From Trichopria drosophilae (taxonomy: Eukaryota > Arthropoda > Insecta > Hymenoptera > Diapriidae), in assembly GCA_030407085.1 (NCBI GenBank), contig CM059585.1, positions 88,550,501-88,614,500 on the forward strand: 64,000 nucleotides of DNA. The letters are read 5' to 3'. Positions 1 through 12,149 of this stretch are shown piece after piece (within the stretch, counting starts at the first letter, position 1; each line of letters begins with the position of its first letter). A program made the position numbers and the translations under genes. The notes under the pieces were generated by a model. That model made no database searches and was not told where the DNA came from. It saw nothing but the letters and a program-made list of their open reading frames with translations.

Positions 1-290
1 TATGTAGTATTGTCTAGTTTTATTTAGTACTGTTTACTTTCGTCTAGTCCTGACTAGTTTCATATAGTCCTACCTAGTATTGTCTAGTTTCATCTACTCC
101 TACGTAAGTATTATCACGTCTTATCTAGTCTAGTCTGGTCTAGTTTGATCCAGTCGCGTCTACCATTGCCTAGTTCTATCTGGTCCTGTCTAGTAGTGTC
201 TAGTTTTATCTACCCCTGTGTGGCATTGTCTAGTTTTATATAGTACTATCTACTTTCGTTTAGTATTGCCTGGTTTCATGTATTCGTAAA
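1..290. repeat. degenerate minisatellite, TCTAGT-rich
   Basis: About 25-base degenerate units built on GTCTAGTTTTATCTAGT and variants, running from the window edge through most of clu intron 8. Copies have diverged heavily, so the unit length is approximate. Confidence 0.7.
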
Positions 291-361
291 CTTTTTTCTC
301 AATTCTTATTTATAATCATATACATTTTCATTTAAAACAAGATATATATCAAGGTACTTAC

Positions 362-536
362 ATTTTAAGAAATTGACATCAGGTGGGAAAGTCCTCAAAA
401 GATCCAAGACGTAGTGACGAGAATCGTTTCCGATAATTCCCTTGCATTCGACGCTGCTGCAGAGTTCGATTTCTTCTCCAGCGTCATTAATTACTTTATG
501 GGGCAGAATTTTTAATTGCTGGCCCGCTTTGTTCAG
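362..536 (-). CDS. clu: clu coding exon 8 (residues 559-616 plus one base), CLU domain
   Basis: After the acceptor TTCAG at 538-537 the exon reads [18 protein letters not shown], then [33 protein letters not shown] and VNFLK. It ends with one base (T) before a GTAAGT donor at 361. This is the C-terminal part of the CLU domain; the [10 protein letters not shown] segment is a family signature. The continuation (central domain, TPR repeats) is expected to the left of the window. Confidence 0.95.
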
Positions 537-604
537 CTGAATAAAGTAATCCAGAATTATTTTTATTTCTTACCAAACCATGTACCTAATTTTTAGTTTC
601 TTAC

Positions 605-731
605 CAATTCCAGATATTTTGGATGTGTGAGGACAGTTTTTCCAAAATCAATTGATCCGTATACGACCGATTGTTCTTGTTCGCGTTCCAAAATTCCAGG
701 AATGATGGACTGAGCGGTAACTCGGTATCCT
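605..731 (-). CDS. clu: clu coding exon 7 (residues 516-558), CLU domain
   Basis: The acceptor is TTTCAG at 733-732. The first base A completes AGA (Arg516), followed by [33 protein letters not shown] and LTHPKYLEL. The donor is TTG|GTAAG at 604. Only 127 bases long, it is invisible as a standalone frame but matches the CLU domain without gaps. It is separated from exon 8 by a very short intron (537-604, 68 bases), the smallest in the gene and close to the usual insect minimum. Confidence 0.95.
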
Positions 732-1265
732 CTGAAAGGCGACGCATTTATTGAAGCCAAAATGGCCATGAAATTTCCTTGTATATCTAATATACTTGTA
801 GATCTAAATTTTGTTTTTATTTACATATTACGATGAACACGAATGTAAAGTCCGTTTTTCTCTAGGACTGTTTCCTAACCTCAAAACTATTACGAATTTT
901 CTGTGACATACGACATATTCTAAATATTGATGAATTTACCTCAATTTTATTACCAATGAGTTTCGACAGGATAACCGATTACGAATTTGTTGTCAAATTT
1001 CGAAATCCAAAATGGCGGAGCCACATTTTCACATAGAATTTTACAAAATTAGCCATTTTAACAAAACTTGATCTCTAGAGGTTTTTGAAAACTTTTAAAG
1101 ATTATAAATCGTTCGGAAAATTCATCCAGCATCTTGGGTTTACTATTTTGGGTTTTGAAAATCCAAATACTAATTTTTTCGATGCTTCTCAACTCATGTT
1201 CGTTAATAAAAACGATAATCGACGCTACTTGATTAAATTGATGTCTAAAACTAATGTTTTCTTAC

Positions 1266-1546
1266 CTATAATCGATAACCACTGTTCCCAAGGTGTAGAG
1301 ACCGGGTAGATCGACTGCAGCGTAAACTCGCACGCCCTGCAAATCGTTACGCGGTGCTACAAAAGCAGCGGCATCACCTCCCAGTTCCTTGTAGTGATCG
1401 CGTACATCGAAACCGAGAGAGAAGAAAATATTGTTCCAAATGAACATTTGCATCTTTGGTTCCTCCCCGGGGTTAATGGCCATTACATTACCGTCGATGA
1501 CCGCCACCGCCCCTCGTGTAGCCGCTGCTACGAAATCGCTGTGAAC
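1266..1546 (-). CDS. clu: clu coding exon 6 (residues 423-516), CLU domain
   Basis: The exon begins after GTAG at 1548-1547 with [14 protein letters not shown] and ends after VVIDYR with the donor GTAAG at 1265. Codon 516 is split, AG here and A in exon 7. The middle is nearly invariant in CLU proteins: [31 protein letters not shown], then the [20 protein letters not shown] segment. This is the core of the CLU domain. An internal methionine could be taken as a start, but frame continuity shows it is an internal exon. Confidence 0.97.
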
Positions 1547-1627
1547 CTACACCCAATTAAATAAAAAAAAATCGTTACTCCAAATCAATACCAAATTTCG
1601 AGTTAGAAGAGGGTGTATTTTTAGTAC

Positions 1628-1764
1628 CTTGAATATTGCTCGTTCCCTCAGTAATCTTTCCGGAAGATTTTTCCGAGGTAACTCACGAGTGGTTTGTAAT
1701 TCTTCGTTCCAGTCTCGTGTTTGACCGGGAATGTGCTCCTCGTAACCGAGTTTCGACGAAAACG
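1628..1764 (-). CDS. clu: clu coding exon 5 (residues 377-422), start of CLU domain
   Basis: The exon is too short to be found as an isolated reading frame; it was located by similarity between neighbouring exons. The acceptor is CGTAG at 1766-1765; the two bases CG complete Thr377. The 45 codons read [14 protein letters not shown], then [18 protein letters not shown] and [13 protein letters not shown], a hallmark CLU-domain opening. The donor is AAG|GTACTA at 1627, weaker than the others (GTACTA rather than GTAAGT). The next exon resumes with VHSDFVAAA, which fits the family continuously. Confidence 0.95.
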
Positions 1765-1839
1765 CTACGAAATAAATTAATATAATTAAATATTAACAAC
1801 AATTTCATTTATTACTTATCAGCTTCAATTAACCAATTA

Positions 1840-2610
1840 ATCCGATTCGTCCTGAAATTTTTGCTATTTTTTTAATTGAATCTGACGTCCTTTTTCCAAT
1901 TTCCGAAGCCGTTTTTTTCAATATGGCGCCCAGATTTTCAAAATTATGAAAAAATTAGGATTTTCTTAACCATTTAACGCCAAAAGGACATTTTTAAGCT
2001 TCAATTTCAATAAAGGTCTTCGTACCAAAATTGAAAAAAATCCGAGGTCAAAATTGAGTCTCAGTTTTTCGGAATTTCAATATGGCGCCAAACTTGAAAA
2101 AAATTTCCAAAAAATTGAGAAATATTTATACTTTTTTTTCGAGATATTAGAATATTGGGATTCTATTCAAACTATGTACAAAGGCGGTCAAAACATGGCG
2201 TCAGTTTCAGCCATATTTTTTTATTTATACTTAATATTCCATTTTTTGTTGTATTTTTAATGTGATAAGGGTTTGTATTTGTTAATTTTATAGTACTTTT
2301 AGTAATTTTATTGTTATTGTTATAAACAAATTTACGTTCAAAAATGTCACTTTTTATATGATTAATTAAATTCCGAAGAAATTCCACAGTAAACCTGTAG
2401 TTTTAATTATTGTTACTTATGTTTTCAGCATCGCTGATTTCGAATTTAATATCAATTTTTCAAAATTCAAATAAAAACGAATATGGCGGACAAAATTGTA
2501 AAAATTAGAGAAAAGTTCATAAAAATCAATACTCGGGGGTTTTCGGGTCAATGATAACGAATCTGATGTCAGTTTTTCGGAATTCAAAATGGCTGATCCA
2601 ATACGGCGGA
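1840..2610. repeat. cluster of the dispersed ATGGCGG module (intron 5)
   Basis: Several decayed copies of a roughly 100-base module. The typical order is TACTCGGGGG, TTTTCGGGTC, GATTACGAATCTGA.GTCA, TTTTCGGAATTCAAAATGG and ATCCAATATGGCGGA. The clearest copies are at 2430-2500 and 2532-2610; more ragged ones lie at 1850-1935 and 2050-2210. Confidence 0.65.
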
Positions 2611-3086
2611 AAAAATTGCAAAAATTAGTGATAAGTGCGTGAAAAAGTATATTCGTCTGTCAGTTTTTCCTAATCAGCAATTCATAAGCAGCGACCAAGA
2701 AAAGCTCCGGAAAAATTAATAGGATAAATTTGGAAACTTCTTTTATATGGAAAGTTTGTCTAAGCGATTTATACTTGTCAATCGGATGAAAGTAATTAAT
2801 TGCACTAAAACATAGTGTCACGCGCAACCCGGAATTAAAAATGTCGGCTTCAAAATGGCATTTTCCGGAAAATGTTTTTTTTTCTGTTGTAAATGTATTT
2901 TTAAGGAGAGTGGTGTAAGTTGGCACAGTCCAATTTTTAAGCATTACAGTGTCGCCAGACTTACCGTTTCTATACTATGAACTAACTTTAATACACGACA
3001 ACTTTTGATGGTATGTAGTCGGTGTTACTTGTTTCCTTCGAAGCAATACGACATACAAACAATATTCGATAGTTCGAAAGTGTCAA

Positions 3087-3460
3087 TTTGTGTCGTGGAA
3101 TGCACGAAAAAGAATATTATGCATTCAAATTTTAATTAAGGAATGTGTGTGTTTTACTTTATTTTTAAAACCGTTTTTATTGGTATTTGTTATGTTACGA
3201 AAAAATATCGGGTAAATAATTTATTACATAAAATATAAAAAATATACATGTGGTGTAAGTTGGCATGTATTATTTATATATATATATATATATGTATATG
3301 TATATTTTTTATATTTTATGTAATAAATTATTTACCCGATATTTTTTCGTAACATAACAAATACCAATAAAAACGGTTTTAAAAATAAAGTAAAACACAC
3401 ACTTTCCTTAATTAAAATTTGAATGCAAAATATTCTTTTACGTGCATTCTACGACACAAA
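3087..3460. repeat. AT-rich palindrome, arms about 165 bases
   Basis: The arm starting TTTGTGTCGTGGAATGCACG (3087) is mirrored by the arm ending ACGACACAAA (3460). The sequence between is a short TA microsatellite loop around 3251-3290. Confidence 0.8.
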
Positions 3461-3478
3461 TAATAATATATATATATA

Positions 3479-4423
3479 CAGGGTGATCGGCCAACCATTA
3501 CCCAGCGGCTAACTGTAGATTGTACAAATAATTCTGAGCAACTTTTTCCTCTGAAAAAATTTCCGGGAAGGTAGAGTTTTTAAGTTATTCAACACTAAAA
3601 TTTAGGGGAAAAAATCACTTTTTTTTTAAATATCTCGGCTCTGTATGAAGGTATCTTAGCGAACCGAAGCTCATTTTAAAGATATTTTCAAGCTATATAA
3701 GTTGTATATGTTGATTTTTGACCTGCAATGAATATTTCTCTTGTTATAGCCATAAAAGCGGGGGTAAATACCGATTTTTCAGGTTTTTCGCGTCTAACTC
3801 GTTTGGACACATAGCTATCGAAATATCACACTGGAAAAAGTTGTAGGCCTTGAAAATACAAACATTTTTTGTCCTCTAATACGATGCGATTAAATTAAAA
3901 CTGAACCCTATTTGTACTCGTTTTCATAACATTTTGTTATTAATATCGATTTATTTGTCGAACTGTATTTTGTCAACTTTACGAGGCTCTTGTAGGGTTC
4001 AGTTTTAATTTAATCGCATCGTACTAGAGGACAAACAATTTTTGTTTTTTCAAGGCCTACAACTTTTTTCTGTGTGATATTTCGGTAACTATGTGTCGAA
4101 ACGAGTTAAACGCGAAAATCCTGAAAAATCGGCATTTATCCCGTTTTTATGGCTATAACAAGAGAGATATTCATTGTAGGTCAAAAACCAATAGAGATAA
4201 TTTATAGAGCTTTAAGATATCTTTAAAATGAGCTCCGGTTCGTTAAGATACCTTCAAACAGAGTCGAGATATTTAAAAAAATGTGATTTTTTTCACCTAA
4301 AGTTTAGTGTTGAATAACTTAAAAACTCTACCTTCCCGGAAATTTTTTCAGAGGAAAAAGTTGTTCAGAATTATCTGTAGAATCTAGAGTTGGCCGCTGG
4401 GTAATGGTTGGCCGATCACCCTG
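3479..4423. mobile_element. 945-base fold-back element nested in the 2904-4885 element
   Basis: The termini CAGGGTGATCGGCCAACC and its complement flank arms of about 455 bases around a short loop near 3955. TA dinucleotides border both ends (3477-3478, 4424-4425). Arms differ at scattered positions, so the insertion is not very recent. Confidence 0.85.
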
Positions 4424-4919
4424 TATATATATATTATTATTTATTTCTTTATTTATTACATGTTTACAGGCGATAACACCCTTTTTACATGAAATATTAA
4501 CATTCACGTGGCGCAATTAAAATAACAAAATTTATATAAATTTATATAAGATTAGAATAAGACAACAATATAATAAGACTAGCAGTAATACCGTAGCATC
4601 AAATCACGTGGTTTACAATTTTTCTAAGGCTTATTAATAATTTTTTCCTTAATTTTTCAACATGTGTCAACTTACACCACCTTTTCAAAAAATTGACTTT
4701 TTTCACTTGTTGGTAAATCAACTGTAACTTTTTTTCTGAGACACGATAGAAGAAAGTTTCTGGATTAAACAGTTGCCGGAATTTATGATCTTTCGAATGC
4801 CGCATAGTACGTTTTAAAATTCATTACTGAAAAAAATTCTGTAGCAAAATGAAAAAAAACCATACCAACTTACACCACTCTCCCCTACCAATTGGTAACG
4901 AAGCATTTTTTTACATCTA

Positions 4920-5075
4920 TTACTAATTCGTTCATGGTTTTTCAAAATGGCAGATCCAATATGAATGCCAAAAATACGATATTTTTAAGAATTTTTGTTA
5001 AAATGCAAATAAAGAGATTTTGAGGTTTCTGATTACGAATTAGTTGTCAGATTTTTTAAATTCGAAAATTTTGAA
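4920..5075. repeat. dispersed ATGGCGG module, decayed copy
   Basis: Contains AAAATGGCAGATCCAATATG and GAGGTTTCTGATTACGAAT. It lies just outside the TA-flanked transposon. Confidence 0.5.
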
Positions 5076-5774
5076 GTACACATGATACTGTCTCTTAGAC
5101 CAACTATAATTACTCCATCTGTATCCATAAGTACAAAACAATCGGACGACGTTTTATTTTAAGAACATGCTAATTTTTTCACGATTTCCGCAATTTTGGG
5201 CGCCATATTGGAAAAACGACAGCGGTTATTGAAAAATGGCCTTTAGATTCAGAAAAAGCACATCTTGGGAAGATATGCCAAGGTACAAAATATACTGTAA
5301 CGTTAGTATTTTGGATTGCGTTTTCTGTGGAAATTATTTAGATAAAAATAGCAACAATTAATGCCATTTCAGGAAGCTCCAAACAATTTTTTTGTCACTT
5401 TTCGGTTCTCATTTATGATAGGTTATCAACGTGACAAAAAATTTGGACGTATCGTTTCTAATGTAAAATTTATACTACGTTCGATACTAATCGAAAATAT
5501 AATCGAAACTATCTTACTACGAAACTAATCTCAAAATGGGATCGAAAAAAGAAACTTTTTTAGACAGATTTTTTCACGCAAAATTATTTTTTTTTTATCG
5601 ACAATTTTGTAACTCTAAACTTCATAACTATTAGCGAAAAAAGTTGTTTTGATAATGGTTTCATCCAATGTGGCTGTTCAAATCCAAAAATGTGATGCCA
5701 TTTTCAAATTTTGCACGTATAACGATTAAAAACGATACATTTCTTCTGGAAATATACATATGATAGTTTTATGC

Positions 5775-5970
5775 GTCGCTGATCTCAATTTTTACGATAA
5801 ATTTCTGATATTCAAAATGCCGGATCCAATATGGCGGAAAAGTGTTTTTAAAGTATGTCAACTTTTATAAATATTTCGTTACAAGGATTTTTGAGGTCGC
5901 TGATTACGACTCTGGTGTAGAATTTCCGAAATAGAATATAAAGGACCCAATATGGCGGATGACCATTTTC
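5775..5970. repeat. dispersed ATGGCGG module, two copies
   Basis: GCCGGATCCAATATGGCGG at 5819 and GGACCCAATATGGCGGATG at 5942, each preceded by a GCTGATTACGA-type segment. The copies are tandem, about 120 bases apart, in clu intron 4. Confidence 0.65.
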
Positions 5971-6588
5971 AAAACATTTTGAATATTTTAAAAATGTTTG
6001 TAATAAATAAGACCGCAAAAACGGAAACTTTCATCAAATAACCACACCTAATCCCGACAATTCTAATGCTTAATCGCAACGTATTTCAAATAATTTTGAT
6101 GATATTTCATAAGTTTCTTATGCAACGATTCTCAAAAGTTACGAAAAATCTTCAAAATTGTAGAATGTAAATTTCACCACCGACGTATAAAAAAACGTCT
6201 ACATGCAGATTTTTATCAAAACTAAAGTATTTTTGAAGTTATTCGTTCTCCATTTTAGACTCGCCATTTTTAATCCTGTAAATTTTACGTTATTTTGTGA
6301 TCATTGACCTCAAAAACAATTATTTTTTTAAGTAAAGTGATCATTAAATTTATAATTAATTATTTGTAAAAAATTGTATATCTGTTCTTTTGTTTTTTTG
6401 AAGCCATATTTAATTGGACCTTTTTATTTATAGGTTATACCAAATTTGTAGGTTACTTTTTTAAGTTTCATACCTCTCGCAGACATCTGTCAAGTGCCCC
6501 ATACCTTTTTTCATTCCACTTTCAAAATTTAAAACCCTACTATAAGAAACATAAGTTTTGAAAATAAATAAAAAAATCTTAGACTTAC

Positions 6589-6955
6589 TGTCTTCTGCCC
6601 GAATGGCGTCGATGGTGTGCTCGATTTGTGGTGCGCTCCAAGCGTACAATTGGTACGGCGTAGCGACTCTATTGAACGGATGTCGCTGCGTTCGTCGCCG
6701 TTGCATGGCTGCGAATCCTCGCTTGAATGTCGGACTTAATTGATTCAATAATTCGATCAGACTATGGCACAGATGACTTGGGGTTGCCGGCTTTGGATTG
6801 AAGGTCTCTTTGGTTGATTGGTTGACGAAAAATCCGCGCGCGCATGCCGTCAAGTAATATTGCTTGTCCTCCAGAGTCACCACGTGGAGGTACATCAAGT
6901 CTCCGTGAAGTTTCCTGTAACCTGGAGGTGGATTCCATCCCGACGTGGTCAGTAC
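6589..6955 (-). CDS. clu: clu coding exon 4 (residues 255-377)
   Basis: The acceptor ATATAG ends at 6956 and the first codons read [22 protein letters not shown], well upstream of the first ATG. The donor is GTAAGT at 6588. Conserved segments include [43 protein letters not shown]-like helices (here [15 protein letters not shown]), the basic stretch [11 protein letters not shown] and [11 protein letters not shown]. The exon ends with [10 protein letters not shown] plus one base (A), and exon 5 supplies CG to make Thr377. The open frame beyond the donor (SKSKIFLF...) is intron. The region lies between the N-terminal and CLU domains. Confidence 0.97.
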
Positions 6956-7463
6956 CTATATCAATTAAAAACGTCATTGTCTCTTTTCATCCATGAAATT
7001 GTGCATTTCCGCAAAAAGCAACTTTGTTTCTCCGATATTCAAGTACGAGTTATGCGTGACCATAATTGTGAAGGAAAACCCTGATTAGAACTAGACAATA
7101 ATACCAGACATTTTTTTATTTCATTCATCAGAAAATAAGGTAACAATTTTTTTTTGCGATCATCGATTCAGTTTTTATCTTTGAGATTTCGGGTTAAGAT
7201 CCCCAATCTTATAATTTAAATGTCATGAAACTGCCTTATTTCTAGAGAATTCGCTTAGATGTATTGGACGCATTAGAAGAGAGTTACTCTTCTTACCGCT
7301 AGGGCAATCGTTGCTCTCGCGAGTCTTCTTTCTTTTCCGTCATCATGATGGGCTTCCGTTCTTATATTAGTCGCTAGTTGGATCTTACCTCGCAAAGCTA
7401 CTAACCAATGATCTAACAAAACAGAGTAGGGGAGCAACAACAAAAAAATGCACATTTACTTAC

Positions 7464-7886
7464 TTTCAAACATGGAGGGCATTTTTGTTCCTTCGCTTGG
7501 GGTTGGAGTGGAAGGAGTGGTCGATCCTTGCATCCGGGTATTATGTAATCCGGGGGAGTGCAGTCCACGGAGTCGGCCCGGGATTTCTTCTTCTCCAGGA
7601 TGTCACCGTTGGTGACGACGTTCAAGAATGAAAGGCTACTGCATTCGACCCCATTATAGGCGTCACTAGGGTCTACCGATTTCAGAAGATCTCGTACGTG
7701 CCTGACGTGGATACGGGCCTCCCTCATCGTGTATGGTTCCTCTACGACCTTAATTACCGAACCTTCCTTCAGGCCTTCTATATTTTTCAACTCTGCAAAG
7801 TTGTCTAACGTGTTACCGTCCAGCTGAAGAGAAAAGCAAGTTCGGTGGCTCGTATCCTCTCGGTCCATCAAAAGTTGGTGAATTTC
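7464..7886 (-). CDS. clu: clu coding exon 3 (residues 114-254), CLU N-terminal domain
   Basis: The 141-codon exon begins after TTTCAG at 7888-7887 with [11 protein letters not shown] and ends with CPPCLK before the GTAAGT donor at 7463. It is highly conserved: [35 protein letters not shown], a DPSDAYNG stretch, then GDILEKKK and [16 protein letters not shown]. This completes the ubiquitin-like CLU N-terminal domain and leads into the linker before the GSKIP-like/CLU central region. The start and end are phase 0. The open frame continues past the donor to 7413 but that tail ([10 protein letters not shown]...) is intronic. Conserved text and clean splice sites leave little doubt. Confidence 0.97.
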
Positions 7887-8074
7887 CTGAAATTTAAAGA
7901 ATCTTTAATAATTTGCTGATTTCGAAAAGTATTTGGATGAAAAACATTTGTTCCTATACAACCGGAAAAGTTTGGTATTTATAAATCCAAGGAAATTTAC
8001 AGAATTATGGTCTGTTTTTGTTACAAAAATGATATGGTACATTTTTTTATAGAACGTGATCTACAAGTAAATTA

Positions 8075-8306
8075 CAGTAAAACCTCGCTTATTCGACTAC
8101 TCTGTTTCAGACGATCTCTCCCTTCGACCTCGCTTGATCGACATTGCTTCAAGTACGTCCACACCTGCGTCACGCGAATGTGATTGGTTCTTTTGTTTGC
8201 GTAGGCGTGGTCATACATGGATGGGAAGAAGTCTCAGCCGATTGTCAAACTAGCGAGGTCCAGGAATGTCAAACAAGCAAAGTGACGTATTAGCGAGGTT
8301 GTACTG
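8075..8306. mobile_element. 232-base pogo-like MITE (CAGTAAAACCTCGC ends)
   Basis: Left end CAGTAAAACCTCGCTTATTC; right end reads TATTAGCGAGGTTGTACTG. TA flanks both sides (8073-8074, 8307-8308). The CAGTA..ACCTCG terminus is typical of pogo/Tigger-like Tc1/mariner relatives. It lies in clu intron 2. Confidence 0.75.
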
Positions 8307-9559
8307 TAGATTGACAACTTGTAACAGATTGTGAATTATGAAATTATGTATAATAAATCTATAACAGAGAAGTTAATTTAAAATAAATAGTACTTCAGTA
8401 ATTTTCCAATTTTTAAAAATGTTTGTAATATGCCGGTAAATAGCCAAAATATTTCTTCAGAGAAATTCGTAAATTTTTTGAACATATTTTTCCCTTCCGT
8501 TATACTTTCATTAAATTTCATGCACTTTTTTTTCAGTTTAACAAGAATGCATATGTTATAATACAGAATAAGCTCAGAATGTCTCTGGAATGTCTCAGAA
8601 ATATTGCAAATTTTCCAAATTATGAAAAAGCGGAAATAAGACGTGCTGGAAAGTCCAGAATACCAATGTCGCAAATATTTTCGTAATGTCAAGGGGATTT
8701 TTTTTTTCTTATGTGGGCCATGACTTTTTTATGGCGCATTTAGGATGTTACTTCAGATTGAAACTTAAAACATAGCCTACATTTTTCCATTTAATAAATT
8801 TAATCATTAAATCAACCACTTAGTTGATTGTGCCCAATACAATAAAAAAATGACACGACTCGATGAGAATACTAATGACATTTATTGAAATTGGAAAAAG
8901 TACTGAATATTTAAAAAATAATTTAGAGCTGACGTATTCAAAATTGATGGGAAAACTTCAATAACAGAATAGAAAATTGAAAACAAGCGTTTGATTCACG
9001 GCGTTCTTTAATGGAGCTGTGAGAGGGAGAAACATAACAGACGGCATCAAGCGTAAAATTGCCCTGACCTAATGGAATATTTAATGTAATCGTAACTTGT
9101 CAAAAGGTATCATCTTTTTTTCCAATTTTTCAGATGTTCGCAAATGAATAAAGGCTATAATTTGATTTTCGAATTTATTTTGGTACGCAATTTCGTGTTC
9201 TACGATATATAGGTCCAGTTTCTAATAAAAAAGTGTCCCGCTATAATTACAGTGTTCAAAAAGTATTTTAAAAATACTAAACATTTTTAATATATTTAGA
9301 AGTTCTGTTAGAAAATATTTCGTTAGTTTTAGTACTAAATATGTTAATTTTCATACTTAAAGTAAAATATAAACATAGCAACTATAAAAGGAACTTTTTT
9401 AAAATTTTAAAGAAATTCGACATTTTTTAATTGGAATGTATTTGTAATTAAATTCGTTATGAATGAGCTGGTGGAAATTGATTTTGACAAACAAATGTAT
9501 TATTTCGATGAGAAATTGACAACACAAAGAAATTTACTAATATTTTTAGCAAGTAAGCA

Positions 9560-9960
9560 AGAGTCCTAAATTTTTTTGTTGAGGCATTTTAAGATCTCCA
9601 GAAAAGATTAAAACCTTTTCCAAAGTGCGATGTGGACATTTTGAAATTCTAATATACAAATTCTCCAATTTTTACGTAAATTCTCATCTTCGTTAGAGGA
9701 CATTCATGATCTTTGTTCAAATTTATTCCGGAGACACTTTGGTTCTCTAGAAAAGATTAAAACAGTTTCCAAAGTGCGATGCGGGCATTTTGAAATTTTA
9801 AAATACGATTAGTTACAAATTTTCAAGTAAATTTTCAATGAAAATTGAGGATTGTGCCCAATTTTTGTTTTGGGGCTTCTTAAGACATGCATAAGGTACT
9901 AAAAACGTTTCCAGTGTGCTACGCGGCCATTTTGAAATTTATATTTTTAGGCATATTTAC
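9560..9960. repeat. degenerate tandem repeat, period about 140-150
   Basis: The block GTTTCCAAAGTGCGATGCGG followed by GCATTTTGAAATT recurs at about 9607, 9756 and 9895. The units are 70-80 percent alike by eye. The remainder of intron 2 between 8310 and 9560 and between 9960 and 11080 shows no gene or clear repeat. Confidence 0.6.
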
Positions 9961-11082
9961 AATGCGATGAGGCCATTGAAATAATTTCTCATCAGATGTT
10001 ACTTTGTGAAATATTTACTGTAATTGGCATTTAGTCGGTAGTAAATTTTATATATGTTAATAAAAAATATTATAAAAATTTAATGCATTTGACTAGAAAT
10101 TAATAAAGTTTATGGTAAAGATCTTGAAGGTATCTGAAACAATAAATTGATATAATTTTCCAATTTTATTTTATTCGTCAATTTACCCTATAAAATGTTA
10201 AAAAACGTCTATATCATAAAAAGAAGCAAATATGAAAATAGTTTTTGAAAATAATTGTGATACCTTCAATATTTTTACAGAAAATATTGCTATCATTTAT
10301 TTAAGGTTCTGTAGATTAAAGTTCATAGATGCAAAATAACCCAAATCATTTTTGTAATGAATAAGTTATTTAACGTTTAGTATTTTAGAAATAAACGCGC
10401 GGATTTTCTATAACATTTTAAAACGTTTGGAATATAACGAAAATCGAAACTAATGAAACTTCTACCGTTGTGAAATTAATATTAGATTCGTCTTCCAGTT
10501 CAGATTCACCCGCGTTGAAAATTGTCTTGAGAAACTAGATGTGGAGTTGTAACTGCACTATTAATAGAACGATTAAATAGATTTATTTTGTTTTTAGTTA
10601 AACTATAAAAATCTGTGTAGAATTTTTATATTTTTAGTTGGGAACATTACCACCAGGTGCCATCGCGACGCACCTCTGTTCGTTCGTTATAGAAATGGAA
10701 TTTTATTCGATCATATGATCATCTACTAATTACTACCTAAGTCTAAAAGATATCTTTTGGACTTCTTCGTCAGGGATATTTTACAAAAGATATCTAAAAG
10801 AAATGTCGCACGTGACATTTATGTATTTTTTGTTTTTAATAAAACGATACCACGTCTACATTATTTTCTGAGAAAGATTAATTGTTTAGTGCTTTCTGAG
10901 CACTAAATATCAAGTAAATTATAAGCAAACCTTTTAAAGAACGAAGTGATTGTTTCAGAACGAGTTACCCGGATGGATCATGTTTTGTACAAAATTATCA
11001 TAATGTAAGACTTTTTATTATAGTCATTTTACGCCGTTTATTGCACTATGTTGTAAGATTTTAAGCAAAATTAACTGTTTTG

Positions 11083-11115
11083 GAAAAAACGGTTCGATTC
11101 CCCGCCGGGACAATT
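11083..11115 (+). repeat. tRNA-like B-box fragment (SINE remnant)
   Basis: GGTTCGATTCCCCGCCGGGA matches the tRNA T-arm/B box, followed by a T-rich run, but no acceptor stem, A box or anticodon arm can be folded upstream. It is therefore a tRNA-derived SINE fragment, not a tRNA gene. Confidence 0.4.
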
Positions 11116-11799
11116 TTTTTTATTTGTTGGCAAGCCTTATTTGTTTATTTTCCAGCGTTTAGATTGATTTAAGAATACTATAAAATATTCTGATGTAAAT
11201 TACAATACTTATATATAACAAAAATAGTTAAACAGATTTAAAAATAAACAGAGCTATAATAATTATTCAAATTTGTTTATGTTTTTTAATCTGTTGTTTA
11301 ATTTTCTTCTAAAATATATTTTGAAGTTATTTCGACATTTTCAAGATATCTTTGACGGATTGAAGGATGACTTTTAGACATCTTTAAGACTTCTTTTTGC
11401 TTATTGGGTAGTGTATAAAATATCATATCCGAACAGATTATCTTCATAAGACCATTACCGCCCAAAAGCGTTGATTTTCGGCCCTCATTCTTACAGTTAT
11501 ATAAAAAATAATTCATTCGGGCTCATAGTTTAGTTTTCTAAAGCATTAATTGGCGGTTTGAAGTAACAAAATAAAAAAAAAATAGAAAATTTGTTTATTC
11601 ATTAACATTTTTTTAATGAATCCGCGGGGAATTTGTATACTTCACTTGATCATCGGTGAATAAAATGGTTGTAGTTAAATAATATATTTTTTTAAATTCG
11701 TTGTAATTGAAATTTTCATTTAAAAATCAGCGATTTAAGTACAAAAGATAAAATGTCAAAAATCAACCATGCCGTGTTAATGTAAAACTTATGGTTTGG

Positions 11800-12010
11800 G
11801 GATTTTTAGAGGCGCTAAATATGAATTTGACATTAAACACGCGAAATTCTTAATGGAGGAATTTAAAAAAAACGAAATAGATTTACTTGGAATTTGTTAC
11901 TAGCAGGTTTTTTAAGGTCGCTAAATGCGAATCTAATATTTTTGAAATTCAAAATAGCAGATCCAATGTGTCCTTTTGATAATCTGCTATTATATTCGTA
12001 TTCATCGACC
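11800..12010. repeat. dispersed ATGGCGG module, decayed copies
   Basis: Weak copies, with GGTCGCTAAATGCGAATCTA and AAAATAGCAGATCCAATGTG, immediately before the 12.15-kb palindrome. Confidence 0.45.
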
Positions 12011-12149
12011 TCAAAAACAAAGTTAAAATTTTTTAAAGAAAATTTCAATTACATTAAATATATTATTATTAAATTTAAATATATATTAACTAACACGCCT
12101 TATTTATTTATTCTTTTGCTTTAGAGTAACAAATTCTGAAAGAGCATAT

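Larger units (their letters stand above)
2904..4885. mobile_element. 1.98-kb non-autonomous DNA transposon with TA duplication
   Basis: The ends are inverted copies of GGAGAGTGGTGTAAGTTGG (left 2904, right reading CCAACTTACACCACTCTCC to 4885), each flanked by TA (2902-2903 and 4886-4887), as in Tc1/mariner-type insertion. Partial internal copies of the terminal motif occur at 3249 and 4665. No transposase frame remains. It contains two nested palindromes (3087-3460 and 3479-4423). Confidence 0.75.

Noticed and set aside
4599..4805. Lysine-rich 68-codon frame in the 2.9-4.9 kb element as a transposase remnant
   Set aside because: No catalytic DDE/D motif or recognisable helix-turn-helix; too short to assign.
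6558..7084. Plus-strand frames opposite clu exon 4
   Set aside because: Antisense shadows of a conserved exon; the minus-strand reading matches CLU over its full length.
8378..8692. 104-codon minus-strand frame in clu intron 2
   Set aside because: AT-driven hydrophobic/lysine-rich text, no acceptor/donor framing, no recognisable family.
11083..11115. Possible tRNA gene (perfect B box)
   Set aside because: No A box, acceptor stem or anticodon arm in the preceding 70 bases.
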